DNA from: Meghimatium bilineatum
Taxonomy: Eukaryota; Mollusca; Gastropoda; Stylommatophora; Philomycidae
DNA: 64,000 nt
Direction: 5' to 3'
NCBI GenBank assembly: GCA_034231615.1
Contig: CM067298.1
Coordinates: forward strand, 35,222,127 to 35,286,126
The notes below the pieces were generated by a model, which worked only from the letters and a program-made list of their open reading frames with translations, ran no database searches and had not been told where the DNA came from. Position numbers and translations under genes: made by a program. Positions 22,916-35,639 of the stretch are shown here, piece after piece (positions within the stretch are counted from its first letter, which is position 1; the number at the start of each line of letters is the position of its first letter).

Positions 22916-23310
22916 GGATGATGAAACGATGCAAATCAATGAACATTCCTTCCTTGTTCTTTTGTGGCAGCTTCAAAGTGGTTGGAATGCCAAATGTACT
23001 TCACTACAGATGGCTCAACACAGTTGATGGAATAATGCTAAAATATTTGGTTCAGAAGTATATGTTGAACAGGACGCAGAACACAGCTATTATGCAGCAC
23101 TGTCATGACTCTCTTCAGGGACTAAACATGCATTAATATGCCTCCTAACACAGCCATGTCTGTGAGAAAACAAAATTTATATGAGTTAGGGTATCACCTC
23201 GGTTACTCAACTGAGAACTTGCCTGTTTCCCGAAGGCTATGGGTTGTCAAGAGCTACCCACTCACTGCTAAAGGGATTACTTCATTATCATTTGTTGCAA
23301 ATATAGAACT
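22905..23310 (+). repeat. Dispersed repeat B, copy 2
   Basis: Has GGTTGGAATGCCAAATGTAC, CACTACAGATGGCTCAACA, AAACATGCATTAATATGCCTCC, GTGAGAAAACAAAATTTATA, CTGCTAAAGGGATTACTTCA and TTATCATT in the order seen at 58640-59030. It ends about 75 bases before exon 2. Confidence 0.6.
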
Positions 23311-23386
23311 TTCATTGTTGTTTATGTTTTCATATGTTGGTTCATAATCTCACAAAACTTGACCTTTGGTTTAATTATTCCATCAG

Positions 23387-23550
23387 GTGTTAATGCCAGG
23401 TTGTTCAATGTAACGACAGATGAATATTTATTGGCTGGTGGCTTAGAGGTATCTTGGAATGGCGCTGATTGGGGCGAGGTTTGTGATATACATCTAACTT
23501 CCAACACTGCCACAGTTGTGTGTAGGATGTTTAACTACAAACACGGAGAG
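23387..23550 (+). CDS. Exon 2: SRCR domain 1, N-terminal half
   Basis: The acceptor CATCAG ends at 23386, and the exon starts in phase 1 by completing the codon begun in exon 1. It encodes 54 further residues with the SRCR first-half pattern: R-L-F-N-V near the start, G-G-L-E-V strand, W-G-E-V-C-D with the first cysteine, then the A-T-V-V-C-R-M-F-N-Y helix with the second cysteine and a closing K-H-G-E. It contains an N-V-T sequon. The donor GTAAGA at 23551 falls between codons (phase 0). Confidence 0.85.
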
Positions 23551-23754
23551 GTAAGAATTGAACCCAAATCTTCATTTATAAAGAATGTGAAAATATTTGT
23601 TGTAAGAAATTACACGAATTGTTGATGTAAATCTTCGATGCGAATATGACGGCACTTGACGATGATGATGTTAATGTATATTATGAAAGAGTGCAGTTGG
23701 TTAATTTTAAACCTGTGAAATACATATAGCAATATAAAATAGTACAAATTACCT

Positions 23755-23880
23755 GGAGTGGATTAGTCAAGCCTATCATCAGGCTCTTATGTGGTTGGGA
23801 ATGCCAGATGTACACTGCAGATGGTTCAACAAAGCTGATGGAAGAATGATTAACTAGTTCCACCTCCATTTATACTGTTG
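23755..23880 (+). repeat. Dispersed repeat B, partial copy 3
   Basis: GTGGTTGGGAATGCCAGATG and CAGATGGTTCAACAAAGCTG match the first part of the 22905 copy. Confidence 0.5.
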
Positions 23881-25065
23881 CACCATGGCATACATAGAGG
23901 GGATGGGTTTGAAGCTCACAGACTGATTCTTTTGGCATGTACACAGTATCAAACACCAGTATGGGACTCCAGTTACTGACCACTTCAACACTAAACATCA
24001 GGGTGCCCATGATGTCCAGGTTACAGTATTAGTTGATTCTGCATTTTCTATGACCCTATTCAGAATTTAGCTTGAAGATATTAAAATAAAACAGCGATTA
24101 ACGAATAACGTAATGTTGTTGATGACCCGTGATGGCATGGTGACAGTATTGAAGTATATATACGTATATTACAAACTGTGTACTCGATTGCAAATTATGT
24201 ATAATTTTTTAAATTATAATAATTAAATAATATAATAATTATCTATTATTTGCTTTTTAAAAAATTAGTGATATGCCCTAAGACTAAAAATTCTATAGTT
24301 TTACCTATTTTCATGATGCAGTATTGGAACCCATTCTGACGAAAATTGACAACACACCTATGTTTAATAAAATGTGACCCAATAGTTAGATAACAGTAAA
24401 TTCTATTATTTGGTGACAAATAATTCTAACTGGAACAGATATCAAAGAAACATGCATCTTTAAGATAATGGCAAAACCTGCATAATTTTAAATTATAAAA
24501 TCATAAAAATCAAGTAAAATGCCATACCTCATGCACACATCCTTGTTAATTTGATTACTGGTTATTGAAATATTGGTACTATCATTGCAGTCCAACCTAA
24601 CCCCCCATTGTGACAAATATAGAAATAACATTACTATCTAGTGAGTCTTTTCATCCAGTGAAAATTCTTCTAACATTAATCTTTAAAGCTATATTTAATA
24701 TTGTATGTTCTGCTGTCAGGGATCACTTACCCACCCCCCCCCCCCCTTCCAACTCATGGGCTAAATTACGGATTTCTAGATATACTGCATTATTTAGAGG
24801 TCTGGTTAAAAGTGAGCTTCTTTCTGTTGGAGAGTAAATTTAATAACTCACTCTGTGCATGATGTGTAACCCCAAGGTTATGTGATCTTTATTACACATC
24901 CACAACATAATCATCACCTTCCTGCAGCACCCTAGCCAGGAAACATTTAGTATTGACAGTTAGTGAGTTTTAAGTTTATTTTCATAAAGGATAGGCCCCA
25001 TGGTTTGTCAAAAGCTACCTGATTACATTTAAAAGGATTGTTTCATCATCATATTCGCAAAATGC
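23881..25065. other. Intron 2 DNA with a possible repeat B remnant at its end
   Basis: No gene. A poly-C run lies near 24738. From about 24985 to 25065 short blocks (AAAGCTACCTGATTAC, AAAAGGATTGTTTCATCATC) resemble the end of repeat B, about 40 bases before exon 3. Confidence 0.4.
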
Positions 25066-25103
25066 ACAATGTTGATGTTCTGCTTTTGATGGCTTTCTTT
25101 CAG

Positions 25104-25266
25104 GGCATATCACGTGGTAGATTTGGACGGAGCAAAGCAAAACCACTTCCCAGTAAATATACCTGCAATGGGCAAGAGAACAATTTATCTCTTTGTAGAG
25201 TTGTCACAGCAACTGGTAATTGTACGAGTACAGCTGGAATCGTTTGCTACAATGACACGAAAAATG
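25104..25266 (+). CDS. Exon 3: SRCR domain 1, C-terminal half
   Basis: A CTTTCTTTCAG acceptor ends at 25103, and the exon opens in phase 0 as exon 2 requires. It encodes G-I-S-R-G-R-F-G, then Y-T-C-N-G-Q-E-N-N-L-S-L-C (cysteines 3 and 4), G-N-C-T (5) and A-G-I-V-C (6). This is the canonical ending of the fold, giving domain 1 six cysteines in total. Sequons N-C-T and N-D-T are present. The donor after 25266 is GTACTT, weaker than the others, in phase 1. Confidence 0.83.
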
Positions 25267-25734
25267 GTACTTTGGTTTGTGTTTATATATTTTTTTTGCT
25301 ATTTGTAATAAAGTGGAAGGTTATATGCAGTGTTGCCAATTCCTTTTATCATAAAAGCACTAGAAATGTCTCTAAAAAGCAATAACATTTTTTAAAAAAG
25401 AACTAATAGAAGCATCAAATATTTTCCTTAAAATAATACAAGAAAACACATTATAATTTAGTAATATCTGTTATAAATATCTGTTAAATAATATTATTCC
25501 AGATTGCATAATCACAGTCGGAAAGATTCTTTTTCATTTTATATGTCTTTTTCCTGGTGCATTTTGTGTTGTCAACATGTTTTTGCCAAAAGGCACTTAT
25601 CTCATGCCAAGAATGTACACACAAAATAATGAGAAAACACAAAAAAACAACATAATATTTAAAATATGTTTCATATGTTATAATTTTTTCACCTCATAGT
25701 TCTTGGTTATCAGTTAATATTAGAAATATGTTTA

Positions 25735-26720
25735 TTCAAAATCTGCCAAATCCCAATCAGACAAGTCTTCTTCAATTTCTGATGCATTTTTTGGCTGTAT
25801 TTGAGTTTCAGATGATGATGATTGAAACAAACTTTTATAAGTATCTTGTGATCCAATTATTTGCAGGACATCCTTAGGTAGTTTATAATCAAAACAGCAT
25901 TTACCATATCTTTTCATTCCATATTTAATAGTTAGAACAGCTCTCAAACTAGTGATGCGCAGTCTATTTCCAATTTTTGATTTTGTAACCCCCATCTGAC
26001 CGAAAACACGTTCCACACCAGCATTGGAATACGGTAAAGTAAGCACAGTCAAGACTAAATCTGCAAGACTTTGAAAAAGATTTTCACATAAAGCTATTTC
26101 TGCCCACAATGCAAGTGTGTCATTGTTATGTGCCCACTGCGTATGGTGAAGTTGTCTCACTGGAAATCTATGATGGTGAGAGTATCTGCATCATCAATAA
26201 ATATTTTAGCAAGATCTAATATGCAAGGCTTAATTGGCTGTAGACATTCACTTCCACTAATACTTGACATGGACTGCAATATGTAAACGTTATCTGGCAA
26301 ATGTAAACGTAGCTGTATTAATAACTCTCACTAAAAACTGTACACATCTTCCACGAATTTCTTTCTCATCCGGAAATGTATATATTGCCATTTCTTTTTC
26401 AAACTCATAACCCAGATAGTGATTATGATCTAAATAGTCTTCAATAGCATCAGTCTGTGTAATGTTTTTTCCAGGATTAACAATTTTTGAACTAATAGAA
26501 TCAGTAAGATGGATACGATCATTGAGTATTTTTGTTGGATATTGTATTTCTGATTCAAATTTTTTTATTCACGCTTTGAACTTCTCCAAGAATATGTTTG
26601 AGAAATATGAGAGAAACATAGTTTTTCATGTCACAAAACATAGAACATAGAAGTTCTGTTGTATAACAGGGCCAATGTATTCGTGCTATATTAAGTCTTT
26701 TTGGAAACATGGTGTGAACA
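25735..26720 (-). pseudogene. hAT transposase relic
   Basis: A 142-codon minus-strand frame (25732-26160) contains A-D-L-V-L-T-V-L-T-L-P-Y-S-N-A followed by V-E-R-V-F-G-Q-M and a K-S-K-I-G-N-R-L stretch. This is the C-terminal dimerisation signature of hAT-superfamily transposases. Upstream, with frame breaks and stops, come E-I-R-G-R-C-V-Q-F-L and further remnants to about 26720. No zinc finger or full catalytic core is readable and no termini were found. The acidic tail (E-E-D-L-S-D-W-D-L) is intact. It lies in intron 3, antisense to the host gene. A domesticated gene is unlikely given the stops. Confidence 0.75.
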
Positions 26721-26919
26721 CATTTGAAATAACAACTACACTTTGATCTCCTAAGCTTAAGGTTCTTGCATCCTTTACTGTCACCAGTGTACCTTAGATA
26801 TAGTACCAGAGTTCGCATAAATGATAATGTCATATCAATGTCTTGTACTACATCTCTGGCTAGATATGGTATTTCTACTCTTTTCTCTCCAGATGATCCT
26901 AGATATATTGCAGGCTTAT

Positions 26920-26940
26920 ATATATATATATATATATATC
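26920..26940. repeat. (TA)n microsatellite, short
   Basis: About ten TA units, read directly. Confidence 0.95.
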
Positions 26941-27128
26941 ACTAGTCTCTATTTTGGTTATTCTGATACCTTGATTTATCTAAAATTAGAATACTGTAGA
27001 CCTATTTATCACATGAATTATTTGTTATTATATTTTCCATAAGCAGCTCTAGTGCTGCATACAACATTTTTGTCTTTAAATGTAGTTTACATTTCTGCGC
27101 TGATTTTATTACAAATCTATAATTTCAG

Positions 27129-27295
27129 TTTTTGAGATGAGAATTGTTGATGGAGACATGACCCCTTATCAGGTATCAGGAAGGCTTGAGGTTCGTCTTA
27201 GATCCATTATGGACTGGGGTTCAGTTTGTGATGATGGATTTAATGGCAGAGCTGCAATAGCAGCTTGTACTTACCTTGGCTACAAGTTTGGAGAG
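27129..27295 (+). CDS. Exon 4: SRCR domain 2, N-terminal half
   Basis: The acceptor AATTTCAG ends at 27128. Phase-1 entry gives V-F-E-M-R-I-V-D-G, then G-R-L-E-V-R-L, D-W-G-S-V-C-D-D-G-F with cysteine 1, and A-A-I-A-A-C-T-Y-L-G-Y-K-F-G-E with cysteine 2. This is the clearest SRCR signature in the window. The donor GTAGGA at 27296 is phase 0, at the same domain position as in domain 1 (after the final G-E), so domains 1 and 2 share intron architecture. Confidence 0.88.
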
Positions 27296-27357
27296 GTAGG
27301 AAACATTTATCAACTACATCACTCAGATAAATAAAGTGCAGTTTCAGTATTTTATAG

Positions 27358-27390
27358 CAGATGGTTGGTTGATTGGTTGCTATCCCCAGG
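27358..27390 (+). repeat. Dispersed GATCCAGC-type repeat, fragment
   Basis: GGTTGGTTGATTGGTTGCTA is shared with 31030-31070, 32268-32325 and (minus) 50775-50835, where it continues GATCCAGC. It lies 60 bases after exon 4. Confidence 0.45.
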
Positions 27391-27689
27391 AATTGAGAAT
27401 GATTTGCTCTTACTTCCTATGTGCAGTGGAGTGGTTTCTCAGAGCTTTCTTTTATGCCCAGGAGACTTCAGCTTTCAGTTTAATGCAATGTCAATTGAAG
27501 AAGCTTTATACTCAGAGGGGGTATAGTAGTAGATAAAGTCACCATTTTTCATAAAAAAGGGTTTTCACTAATTGTAAGGCTAACAGTATCAGTATTGTAG
27601 TCTTTCTAAGCGATGCAATGTCAGTATTTCAGGTAGTGAAAGAACATGAATATTAATGAACTTATGGCCTGCTTACTACACCCCAGCAG

Positions 27690-28240
27690 TACTACCAAAG
27701 AAACAGTACTGCAGTGGATCCCTGGTCACTGGCGTACTTGGAAATGAAAAAGCTAATCTGGCAAGGAAAGGGGATTAATAGAATAAATAGAAAGTGATAA
27801 CACATACTATGAATGTAAGACTATGATAAAAGCAGAGTATAAAAAATAGTGGAAGCAGATGCACTCAACTGCAGAACCAAATGACCCCTACCATCAAATG
27901 TCACACAAGGAACAAACCATCATCTTCAACTTATGAACTGGCCACAACAGACTGAGAAGTCACGTTTCGAAAGCTGAAAATTGGCAAGACAGACCTGTGT
28001 AACTGTGGACTGAGTCCAGAGACTACAGAACACATTCTTCATGAATGTCAACTCTACCATGAAGAGAGGGAGAAAATATTGGCTACTGAGATGAGAGTTC
28101 TTCCAGACCTGCAGTGTAGTGAATTGCACAATTCATTGAAACTATTGGTACTGTAACTTGATATCTGACTGAAGAACAATGAAAAAGAAGAGTACCAGTA
28201 CAGAAGAAATTACTGCTAGTGAACTCAAACGAATGAGATA
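27690..28240 (+). mobile_element. RNase H-type LINE, second family, 3' end
   Basis: Includes a G-N-E-K-A-N type end of RNase H, then F-R-K-L-K-I-G-K-T-D-L-C-N-C-G, S-P-E-T-T-E-H-I-L-H-E-C-Q-L-Y and a short C-terminus. The C-x-C...H...C arrangement is the zinc-knuckle-like tail of I-group LINEs. It differs clearly from the 59031 family. Confidence 0.75.
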
Positions 28241-29339
28241 ATAATAAAGACTTGTGCATAGGGATCTAAATTTAATTAATATGAGACAAGAATGCATATC
28301 CGCCAATTTTTAAGGTATTCTAGGCTCATTATGTACATTTCACATTTTCATCAGTGTGTAGCATGATTACGTTTGTGGGGATTTTCTCTTCAATTCCATT
28401 TCCCAAATGCTGGTTGTTTAAAAAAGGATTATGTGCAAAAAAATTTGATTTTATTTGAATATTGTTTGATGAAACTTATCATCTACCAGTGTTCATTATT
28501 TTAACCACTGACTATAGCCTAATTGTTAAGTATTGTTTTTATGGACTAAAATTGTTTATATTAATATTAACTGGTATTCATAGTGCTAGTTAAGTTATGA
28601 ATTACACAGAAATGTATTGTGTCAGAAATATACTTCTGGATCTTTTACAGAAACCAGTATAGATATTTCTAGATAGGTTATATCTTTGTTAAATTTTTTT
28701 TTTTTTAAAGAAGTGGTTTTTCTTTTTATTACATTCATCTAGGAATATGGTAATTGTGTATCTCCTCTCTTTTGTACAATTCATCCAGCTTAAGGATATT
28801 TGTGCATAACAAATCTAGAAAAGTTAAGGTACCAGGTAGCCATTATTTAGACCTATTGAGAGTTATGTTCCATCTATCAATCCATAAACCCATAAGGGCC
28901 TAATCCTCCAGAGTTGTAAGAGTGCAGCAATGCAAAGAAATTACATGCATAATATTGTATACCACTATGCCTCAGCTGTGTGAACAAAATACTTGTTTTT
29001 AAAAAAAAAACTCAGCAGAGATAAACATAAATTTAGAAAGTTCAATATAAAATTAAAATATATCTTGCATATGATATTGCTTCTCAGCTAGGTTGTATAA
29101 TTTGCAGGTATGGAGGTTGATATTTGTGTCACAGATACAAAATATATTTTGAACAATGGATTGAAAAGTATGGAAGGCTTGAGAGAGATACCTCATTGAT
29201 ACCTCATTGCACTGATATTCAGGAATATCAGTGTTTAAACTTATGCAGAATTAAAGAGTTGCTAAAGAAAGTAAATTAGATATGCATAAATGATCACATA
29301 ACTAACACTAGTCTTTGAACGACTACCTAATTTGAACAA
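28241..29339. other. Intron 4 DNA
   Basis: AT-rich; no feature recognised. Confidence 0.4.
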
Positions 29340-29765
29340 GAACTTTACAATAGAAACTATAATAATAATAAGGCCCATAACACATCAGGTTGCTTTGGGT
29401 GTCACATTGGAGACATATACATGAATAACACAAACATGTCCAAACAACTCTGTCCACAGCCATTCAGGTTATTATACAAAAATCATTTCCTGACCATTCC
29501 ATTATGTTGTCATTAATTCACAATTCTCTTTATTCATCTCTTCTCCTTCTACCCTCAACTGTTCCTTGTAAAATAATTATAGAATATGAGACATGTCTCA
29601 TTACATACCCAAAGCAAGCATATGCCATTTCACTACTGCTAGAACAGGTTCTTGATAACTAGCAAGTTTGTTTATTTGCTGTCTAACAAATATATTGTCT
29701 TATGTAAGCCTACCATGAAAATTATTTTTTTTACAAATTTCTGTAATATTTAACATTCAAAAGCT
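29340..29765 (-). mobile_element. LINE 3' end with (TTA)n tail, second copy
   Basis: The (ATA)n run at about 29362, GGCCCATAACACATCAGG and GTGTCACATTGG match the minus-strand ending at 12358. Further in, CCATTCCATTAT and ACCCTCAACTGTTC match 36585-36655, linking it to the LINE there. Confidence 0.65.
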
Positions 29766-30152
29766 TGAACCCTGTGTTCTGTGTCCGTATAATATTTATT
29801 GTAAGTGGAAACTACAATGGACTTGTAAAACAAAATAATGGTAACTTGGGCTACGCCTTTGAAATTATTTTGATTACAAAATAGGTTTGTGTACAATTGT
29901 TTACATTTTTAAGTGTTTTGTATAGTCAAGTATTTTATAAACAAAGTAATATCTATGTCAGATTGACCTTTCAATGAGAGATTAATGATGGGATAGGATT
30001 TTATAATCAAAAGGTAAATATTAGGATGATTCTCCTTACAATCACATTACCCTATCACACAGGACATTCGCCAAGATTGGGATGATTATGATTATATGGT
30101 AAGACATTTTTGAGCCAGAAGACATGTATCCAAGGTTATACTGTCCTATTAG

Positions 30153-30192
<40 letters not shown>

Positions 30193-31239
30193 ACACCTAA
30201 TGAAAATCAACATATATTTTGTAATATTTTCCCAGCCACTTCTTTTTTTCATTTGAATTATTTTGCTTTATTGCTATAATACTAGTCCATTTGTTGATCA
30301 TTTAGGCTCATTGTAAAATATTATGTCACTCTACAGCATTTTTAGCTTCTTGTACTGAGAGTCTATAATTTCAAGGGATATAGGTATTAATTTTTAATCA
30401 GTAAGATAAATGTGTAATTTGATTGCTCATAGGCCATATGGACTGATGCCAACATATGGGTCTTTCTTGAAGGACCTATCAATGTTTGTAGTGTTAAATA
30501 TCTTATTTCAGGTGATTTCATTGTTTCATCAATGGAGAAAGGAAGCTATACTGAAAATAGACATGATATTGCTTTGCACCATGATCTGTCATGTTCCAGC
30601 CTGTCTATTTTCTAGGTCACTGACATTGTGCACATCTCAAGTGCTGAAGCTTCTTTTGCTTTCAAACACTTTCTCATGTCCTCATGGCATAAGAAAAATA
30701 TCCGTTATCCACTGTTGTCATCATGGCATAAGAAAAGAATCCATTATCCACTGTTACCCTCAGGGCTGTAGTTACATATTCAGTAAAGTGGAAAGGTTTA
30801 CCATATTTAAAATAAAAGATAATTTCATAAATTTCATGGGCATTTGATGATAGGCCCTATTTGTTTTTTACCCACACCCCACCCCACCACCATCCTCCTT
30901 TAACAGGCTTAGTTGTTCTCTGCATCAAAGAAAAACTGTTATAAAACTTGATTAGACATGAAGAATCAAGCATTAACTTGTTATGAATGCCGTAGGCTAA
31001 AAAAGGATGCATTAATTAACTCAACATTATTGGCTGGTTGCTGATTCAGCGCTCCTTGGCTCATACCCAATGACACAAACTCAACATTATTAAAAATAGA
31101 GAATCATAAGTCAGCAGCAACAAATGTGTTTATGTACTTAGAAAGTATAGTAACATCTGAAGTTGAAACTACAATAGATGTCAATAGCAGAAAAAAACAA
31201 AGCAAGAAGATAAAAAGATTTAAAAAACCATTTTAACAC
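29766..31239. other. Intron 4 DNA with small repeats
   Basis: A (TA)n run of about 24 bases lies near 30160. A 40-bp unit (CTCATGGCATAAGAAAA...) is duplicated in tandem at 30681-30759. A GATCCAGC-type repeat fragment lies near 31030-31070. No gene. Confidence 0.5.
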
Positions 31240-31538
31240 AGTAAGGTAAAGGTAGGTCCCATGACATCTGCCATTGGGGATGAAGATAACTCTTCATGTA
31301 CTAAGCCGCAGCAACTATTAGGTGGGTGGTCAGTTCCCTTCCTTGCTGTTTTTACCTTCCCTAACTCATGCGTCAGGTACTCATTTTACAGTTGAGTCGA
31401 CTGGAGGAGTGGTCGTGTTGAGGGAAAAATTAATAGCAACCTGGTTTTTGTTTTTGTGTCCGGACGTGGTTTCAAACCTGGCACGTTATAACCAGATGAT
31501 AGCAAGCAAGCTCACTATCCACTAGGCTACTGTGCTCC
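31240..31538 (-). repeat. tRNA-headed SINE, second family
   Basis: On the minus strand it starts GGAGCACAGTAGCCTAGTGG (A-box-like TAGCCTAGTGG). A B-box-like GGTTTGAAACC follows about 50 bases later, then a 200-bp body. Head and spacing are those of a tRNA-derived SINE. The body differs from family T. Confidence 0.7.
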
Positions 31539-33359
31539 TCTTTAACACAGTACAAAACAGAAAACTAAGGATACATGAGAGCTGTGTGATTTCAATACTT
31601 TATATAAAAGGCTGAATGTTGGAGAATGCTAAGAAAAATAATTAAAATATCATTTCAAAAAATATTATTAAGGATAATTCCATAAATTGTTATAGCGAAT
31701 TAGAAGTACCAATATTGGAAAGATGCTGGAAGTGAATTGGTCTCATCCTCAAACAAGGCATTAATAGATTTACATGAACTGCCATGCTGTGGACTTCAGT
31801 AGTGAAGGGGAAACTGACAGATAAATTATGCTATAAAACAAAGATGTAGAATTGAGATGAATGAACTAGTTTTGAGACAGAATGCAGTAGATGACCATAG
31901 ACTGAGCAGACTGGAAAAGTATGTTTCTGCTCTTAAAGATATCACAGGACATGATAACCATTGATGACTCTGTTTATTTATATCTGAACTAGTGATAGCA
32001 CCCTCCATGCATCCTTATAGAAGTTCCTACTCTTTCAATAGATGATAAAGAGTATGTATGCTGATAGTTCCCATAGTTTTTTGATTGAATATTTTTTCCA
32101 TCCTATCTCTCAATCATTCTCTTCTTAATAATCTTCCCAAGCCATTCTAAAATCCTTAAATCTCTTATAGTATTGTTCACTACGATGTACTCATCCAAAA
32201 ATGCATACCCGGTATATAGTGAATTCAAAATGTTCATTGTCATTTGTCCTGACATCTGTGCTATTGAAATCAGTTGGTTGATTGGTTGCTGATCCAGCAG
32301 ACCATGGGCTTATGATCTTGACCCCCCCTCCCCACCTAAATAGAACTGTCTGTGCATAGAATTGCATCATTCTGTCAAGTATATGTTGGATATCAGTTGT
32401 TTAATTTCTAGATCAGCTTTTCCACTACACTACTATCTGAATTCCCCACTGAGTATAATGATAACCTGACAGCTCTTCTTCAGCTCTTGTCTATTCCTCT
32501 CCTTTATTATTATTTCTTCAACATTGGCAACCTGGGCAATCATCTTCTCAGCACCTCCCATCCATGCCACACCTAATTGGAGTCTTGTATATTCTGCATA
32601 CTATGATTGTCCATTGCTTAAGATAAATGGAAGGCTTTTATGCTTTTAGCAAGTTTCAGCAATATTGTAAAATAAATATGAGTACTATAGCACATTTCAC
32701 TAGCTTTGCCTCAAACAAATGCAATTATCAGAGTAAACTTCTAACATATTAATGCCATTTTCTGCATACAATGTTACTTTTTGTTAAACTCAACACATTT
32801 ACACTTTATATTTGTGCATCATGTCCAGTGTTTGTGCACAAATAAAATCATTTGATCTTTGTTGGCATACTAATTACTGTGTCTCAAGAAAAGAAGTTTT
32901 ACCACTTCAGACATTACACCAGATACAACATTAAATTTCACACTTAAGCAATGCCAAATGTATGATAAATAAATCATGTGTAAATGACATCATATTATTT
33001 ATTGCAAACACCCTAATTTTTGTATGAGATATGTGGTGACAGGAAGACTTTTAATCTTTATCGCAAATATGCGAAAATTAAAACTAATAATGCAATTTAA
33101 TGATAAAATTAATTCATAGGGTATGCACCATTTTCAATTGACACACACAATTTTAATTAAATGCATTATATATTCGCTGAGATACATGATTTTAAAGTTG
33201 GGTAAAGCTGGTGAGACATGCTATAACACAATGCTTTCTAGCAGATGATGTAAAGACTAATAGCAATAGTATAGTGTGTGCACTACTGAACATTAATTTC
33301 ATTGTGGTAGCATAAATAGAATGGTAATTTTTTTTTCCTTTCAATATTTAATAATAGAT
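31539..33359. other. Intron 4 DNA
   Basis: A GATCCAGC-type repeat lies at 32268-32325 (GGTTGATTGGTTGCTGATCC). Otherwise AT-rich with no recognised feature. Confidence 0.4.
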
Positions 33360-33660
33360 TCTAAGTGGGAAATTAGAGGCAATAGAGATTTGGCTCTACA
33401 GAAAAATGCTGAGAATATCATGGACTGCTAGGAAAACTAATCTGGAAGTGTCGAAAGAGTCAAATGCAAAACAGAGCTTAATCAATAATATAAGATAAAG
33501 ACAATTTTTATTTTTTGGCTATGTTATGAGACAAGGAGGTTTAGAGAACATAGTCACAACAGGCAAGATTAAAGGCAACAGAGACAGAGGGCGACAAGTG
33601 AGTAAATATTAGACAGTTTAACAACCTGTCATGGCAGGGAAACAACAACAATTGTGATAC
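33360..33660 (+). mobile_element. LINE C-terminal fragment
   Basis: Reads M-L-R-I-S-W-T-A-R-K-T-N-L-E-V, then S-L-I-N-N-I-R, F-F-G-Y-V-M-R-Q-G-G-L-E-N and a basic G-N-R-D-R-G-R-Q stretch. This is a familiar polymerase C-terminal pattern in animal LINEs and a different family from the others here. Confidence 0.75.
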
Positions 33661-34892
33661 ATCACCTACACCAGCCAGCATGGTACCTGATGAATGAAAA
33701 CTAGACATTTTTGCCACCATATTCAATGAGAGAAAGTAAAATTGTTGTAAAGTAAATACATTTTGAAAACTGAGTTTTTCAGTTGAGAACTCATACATTT
33801 CATGAAATATCGTCAGGCAGTAAGGTTTTAACATATGATATAAAAATAACTATCTATTTTCATAAATATTCTTTGTTGTCTGTCTATTTAAATTATTTCA
33901 ATGACAGTTGTTATTTTTTTGTCAACTGTTTAAATTATTAATTTTTTTGCTTGCTATTTATATTTAATATACATTTTAACAATTTCTAATAACATTTTTA
34001 GTAGTTTGGTCTATTTACATTGTTTCACTGATCATTACAGCTTATTTGATAGTTAATTATATTTTTTAATTGAGAATTGGTTGCTGATTTATGTGTTATT
34101 TTATGGTAAAACAAGCACAGAATAGCAACACTCTTACTTACCATGTATGCCTATGTCATAAGAGGTAAACATTGCAGATGTATGAAAGAGTCAAAATCGA
34201 AGGAAAAGTTAGGCTGTTGTCCCTGGTCTGATGACCTCCTTTATTCCTGTTCACACTACAACAGTTTTTCAGAGCACAGATTGAACTTATTTGAGGATTC
34301 ACAAGCACCAAATCTAATTTTACTTTTTTAATGCCAGAAAAAAGAAAAATGCAGCAAAATCTTTAATAAATCATTGATTCTTCTATATTATATTATTTAT
34401 TTACTTACTCATGTCACATCTGAAGCAACCTTGTTCATGTTTTATTTATGTTTACAAGTAGGCCCAATTTGGTTATTGTAGTATTGAGACTTTCTGACAC
34501 TTACTAATGTTAATTATCTGTAGTTTTCGAGGAATCAACACACCTGTGCAGTATGTGCATTGTTGTCTGTGTGTCAACAGAGAGGTCCATATTCATAGTA
34601 GCAATTAGATGTCATCTTAGGGACCTGATTCAAATCCTGTTTTCTGCATGATTGTTCTTTAATCCTCAAAGCTTCATTATTATAATTATTTTTTAATTCC
34701 ATGCTCATCTTTGCTTGTGAAGGAAGAAGATTTACATCAGGAAGAATCAACTTTGAAGGAGAAATATCTACATCATCATGAAGATCGAATTATGAAGATG
34801 TGTTGGTGAAGTTGGTTGTCCCTTCTTATAGATCAAAGGGACTAAAAGTTGTGCTGTTTGGATGTGTCAAGCTCAAATTCACAAATATAACT
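33661..34892. other. AT-rich intron DNA
   Basis: Short TATTTAAATTATTTCAATGA-type words recur here and at 34995, 35060 and 35595, a degenerate dispersed repeat. No gene. Confidence 0.45.
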
Positions 34893-34985
34893 GCATAACT
34901 GTAAACAATGACGCAATACATTCCATTCTCTGAACTACATCCTGCTAACCAACAGGATGATGATAATGAAGAAAAAGAAAAAGAT
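34893..34985 (+). repeat. Small LINE-derived repeat, partial copy 4
   Basis: CATTCCATTCTCTGAACTAC and ATCCTGCTAACC match the middle of the family. It ends in a GAAGAAAAAGAAAA tail. Confidence 0.5.
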
Positions 34986-35639
34986 AGCTGTTTGACTGCT
35001 ATTTAAATTATTTCAATGAAAATTCAACTTCATTCAATAATAATTATTAATTATTTGCCTGCAGTTAAAATTTATTTCAATGAAAATTGTTACCAGTAGT
35101 TGCTTTTCCGCTATTTTATTATTTCATTAATCTCTTCTTTTGTAATTAATTACTGAGTTTCTAGCTCAATATTGATCATGAATCTTATTGCTTACTTTTT
35201 GTGCATATATTCCCTGCTTTGAGTCACAGACATAAAACAATATAGACTATTTCATTCTCCATACAGCAGGAGTTTGAGAACAAAGGCAGAAGTCCCAAGT
35301 CACATGTGCCATCATTAGTCAATTTTTACAGTTGTGTATTCTCTCAATAGACATGCCTGAAGCTTTTTAGTCATATGACATCTTATAAATTTTTGCTTTA
35401 TTTTGAAGAATATGAAATGCATATTTTAGTGCAAATTATATGTGTCTGTTTCACCATCTTGGTGTGACAAGAATTCATTAAAATTGCTAGCCTTTTGTCT
35501 GCATATTATTTAAATTGTCTTATTGAATATTTCTATTTGTGTGCTTGCTGTTTTAAAATATTAATTAAAAATGTCAGTTGTCTGTTTGCTATTTAAATTA
35601 TTTCAAAGAAAAATGTTACATTTTTACATGCTATTTAAA

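Noticed and set aside
34590-34655. SINE head at a GATTCAAATCC word
   Set aside because: Only a B-box-like word; no A-box at the right spacing and no match to the SINE bodies.
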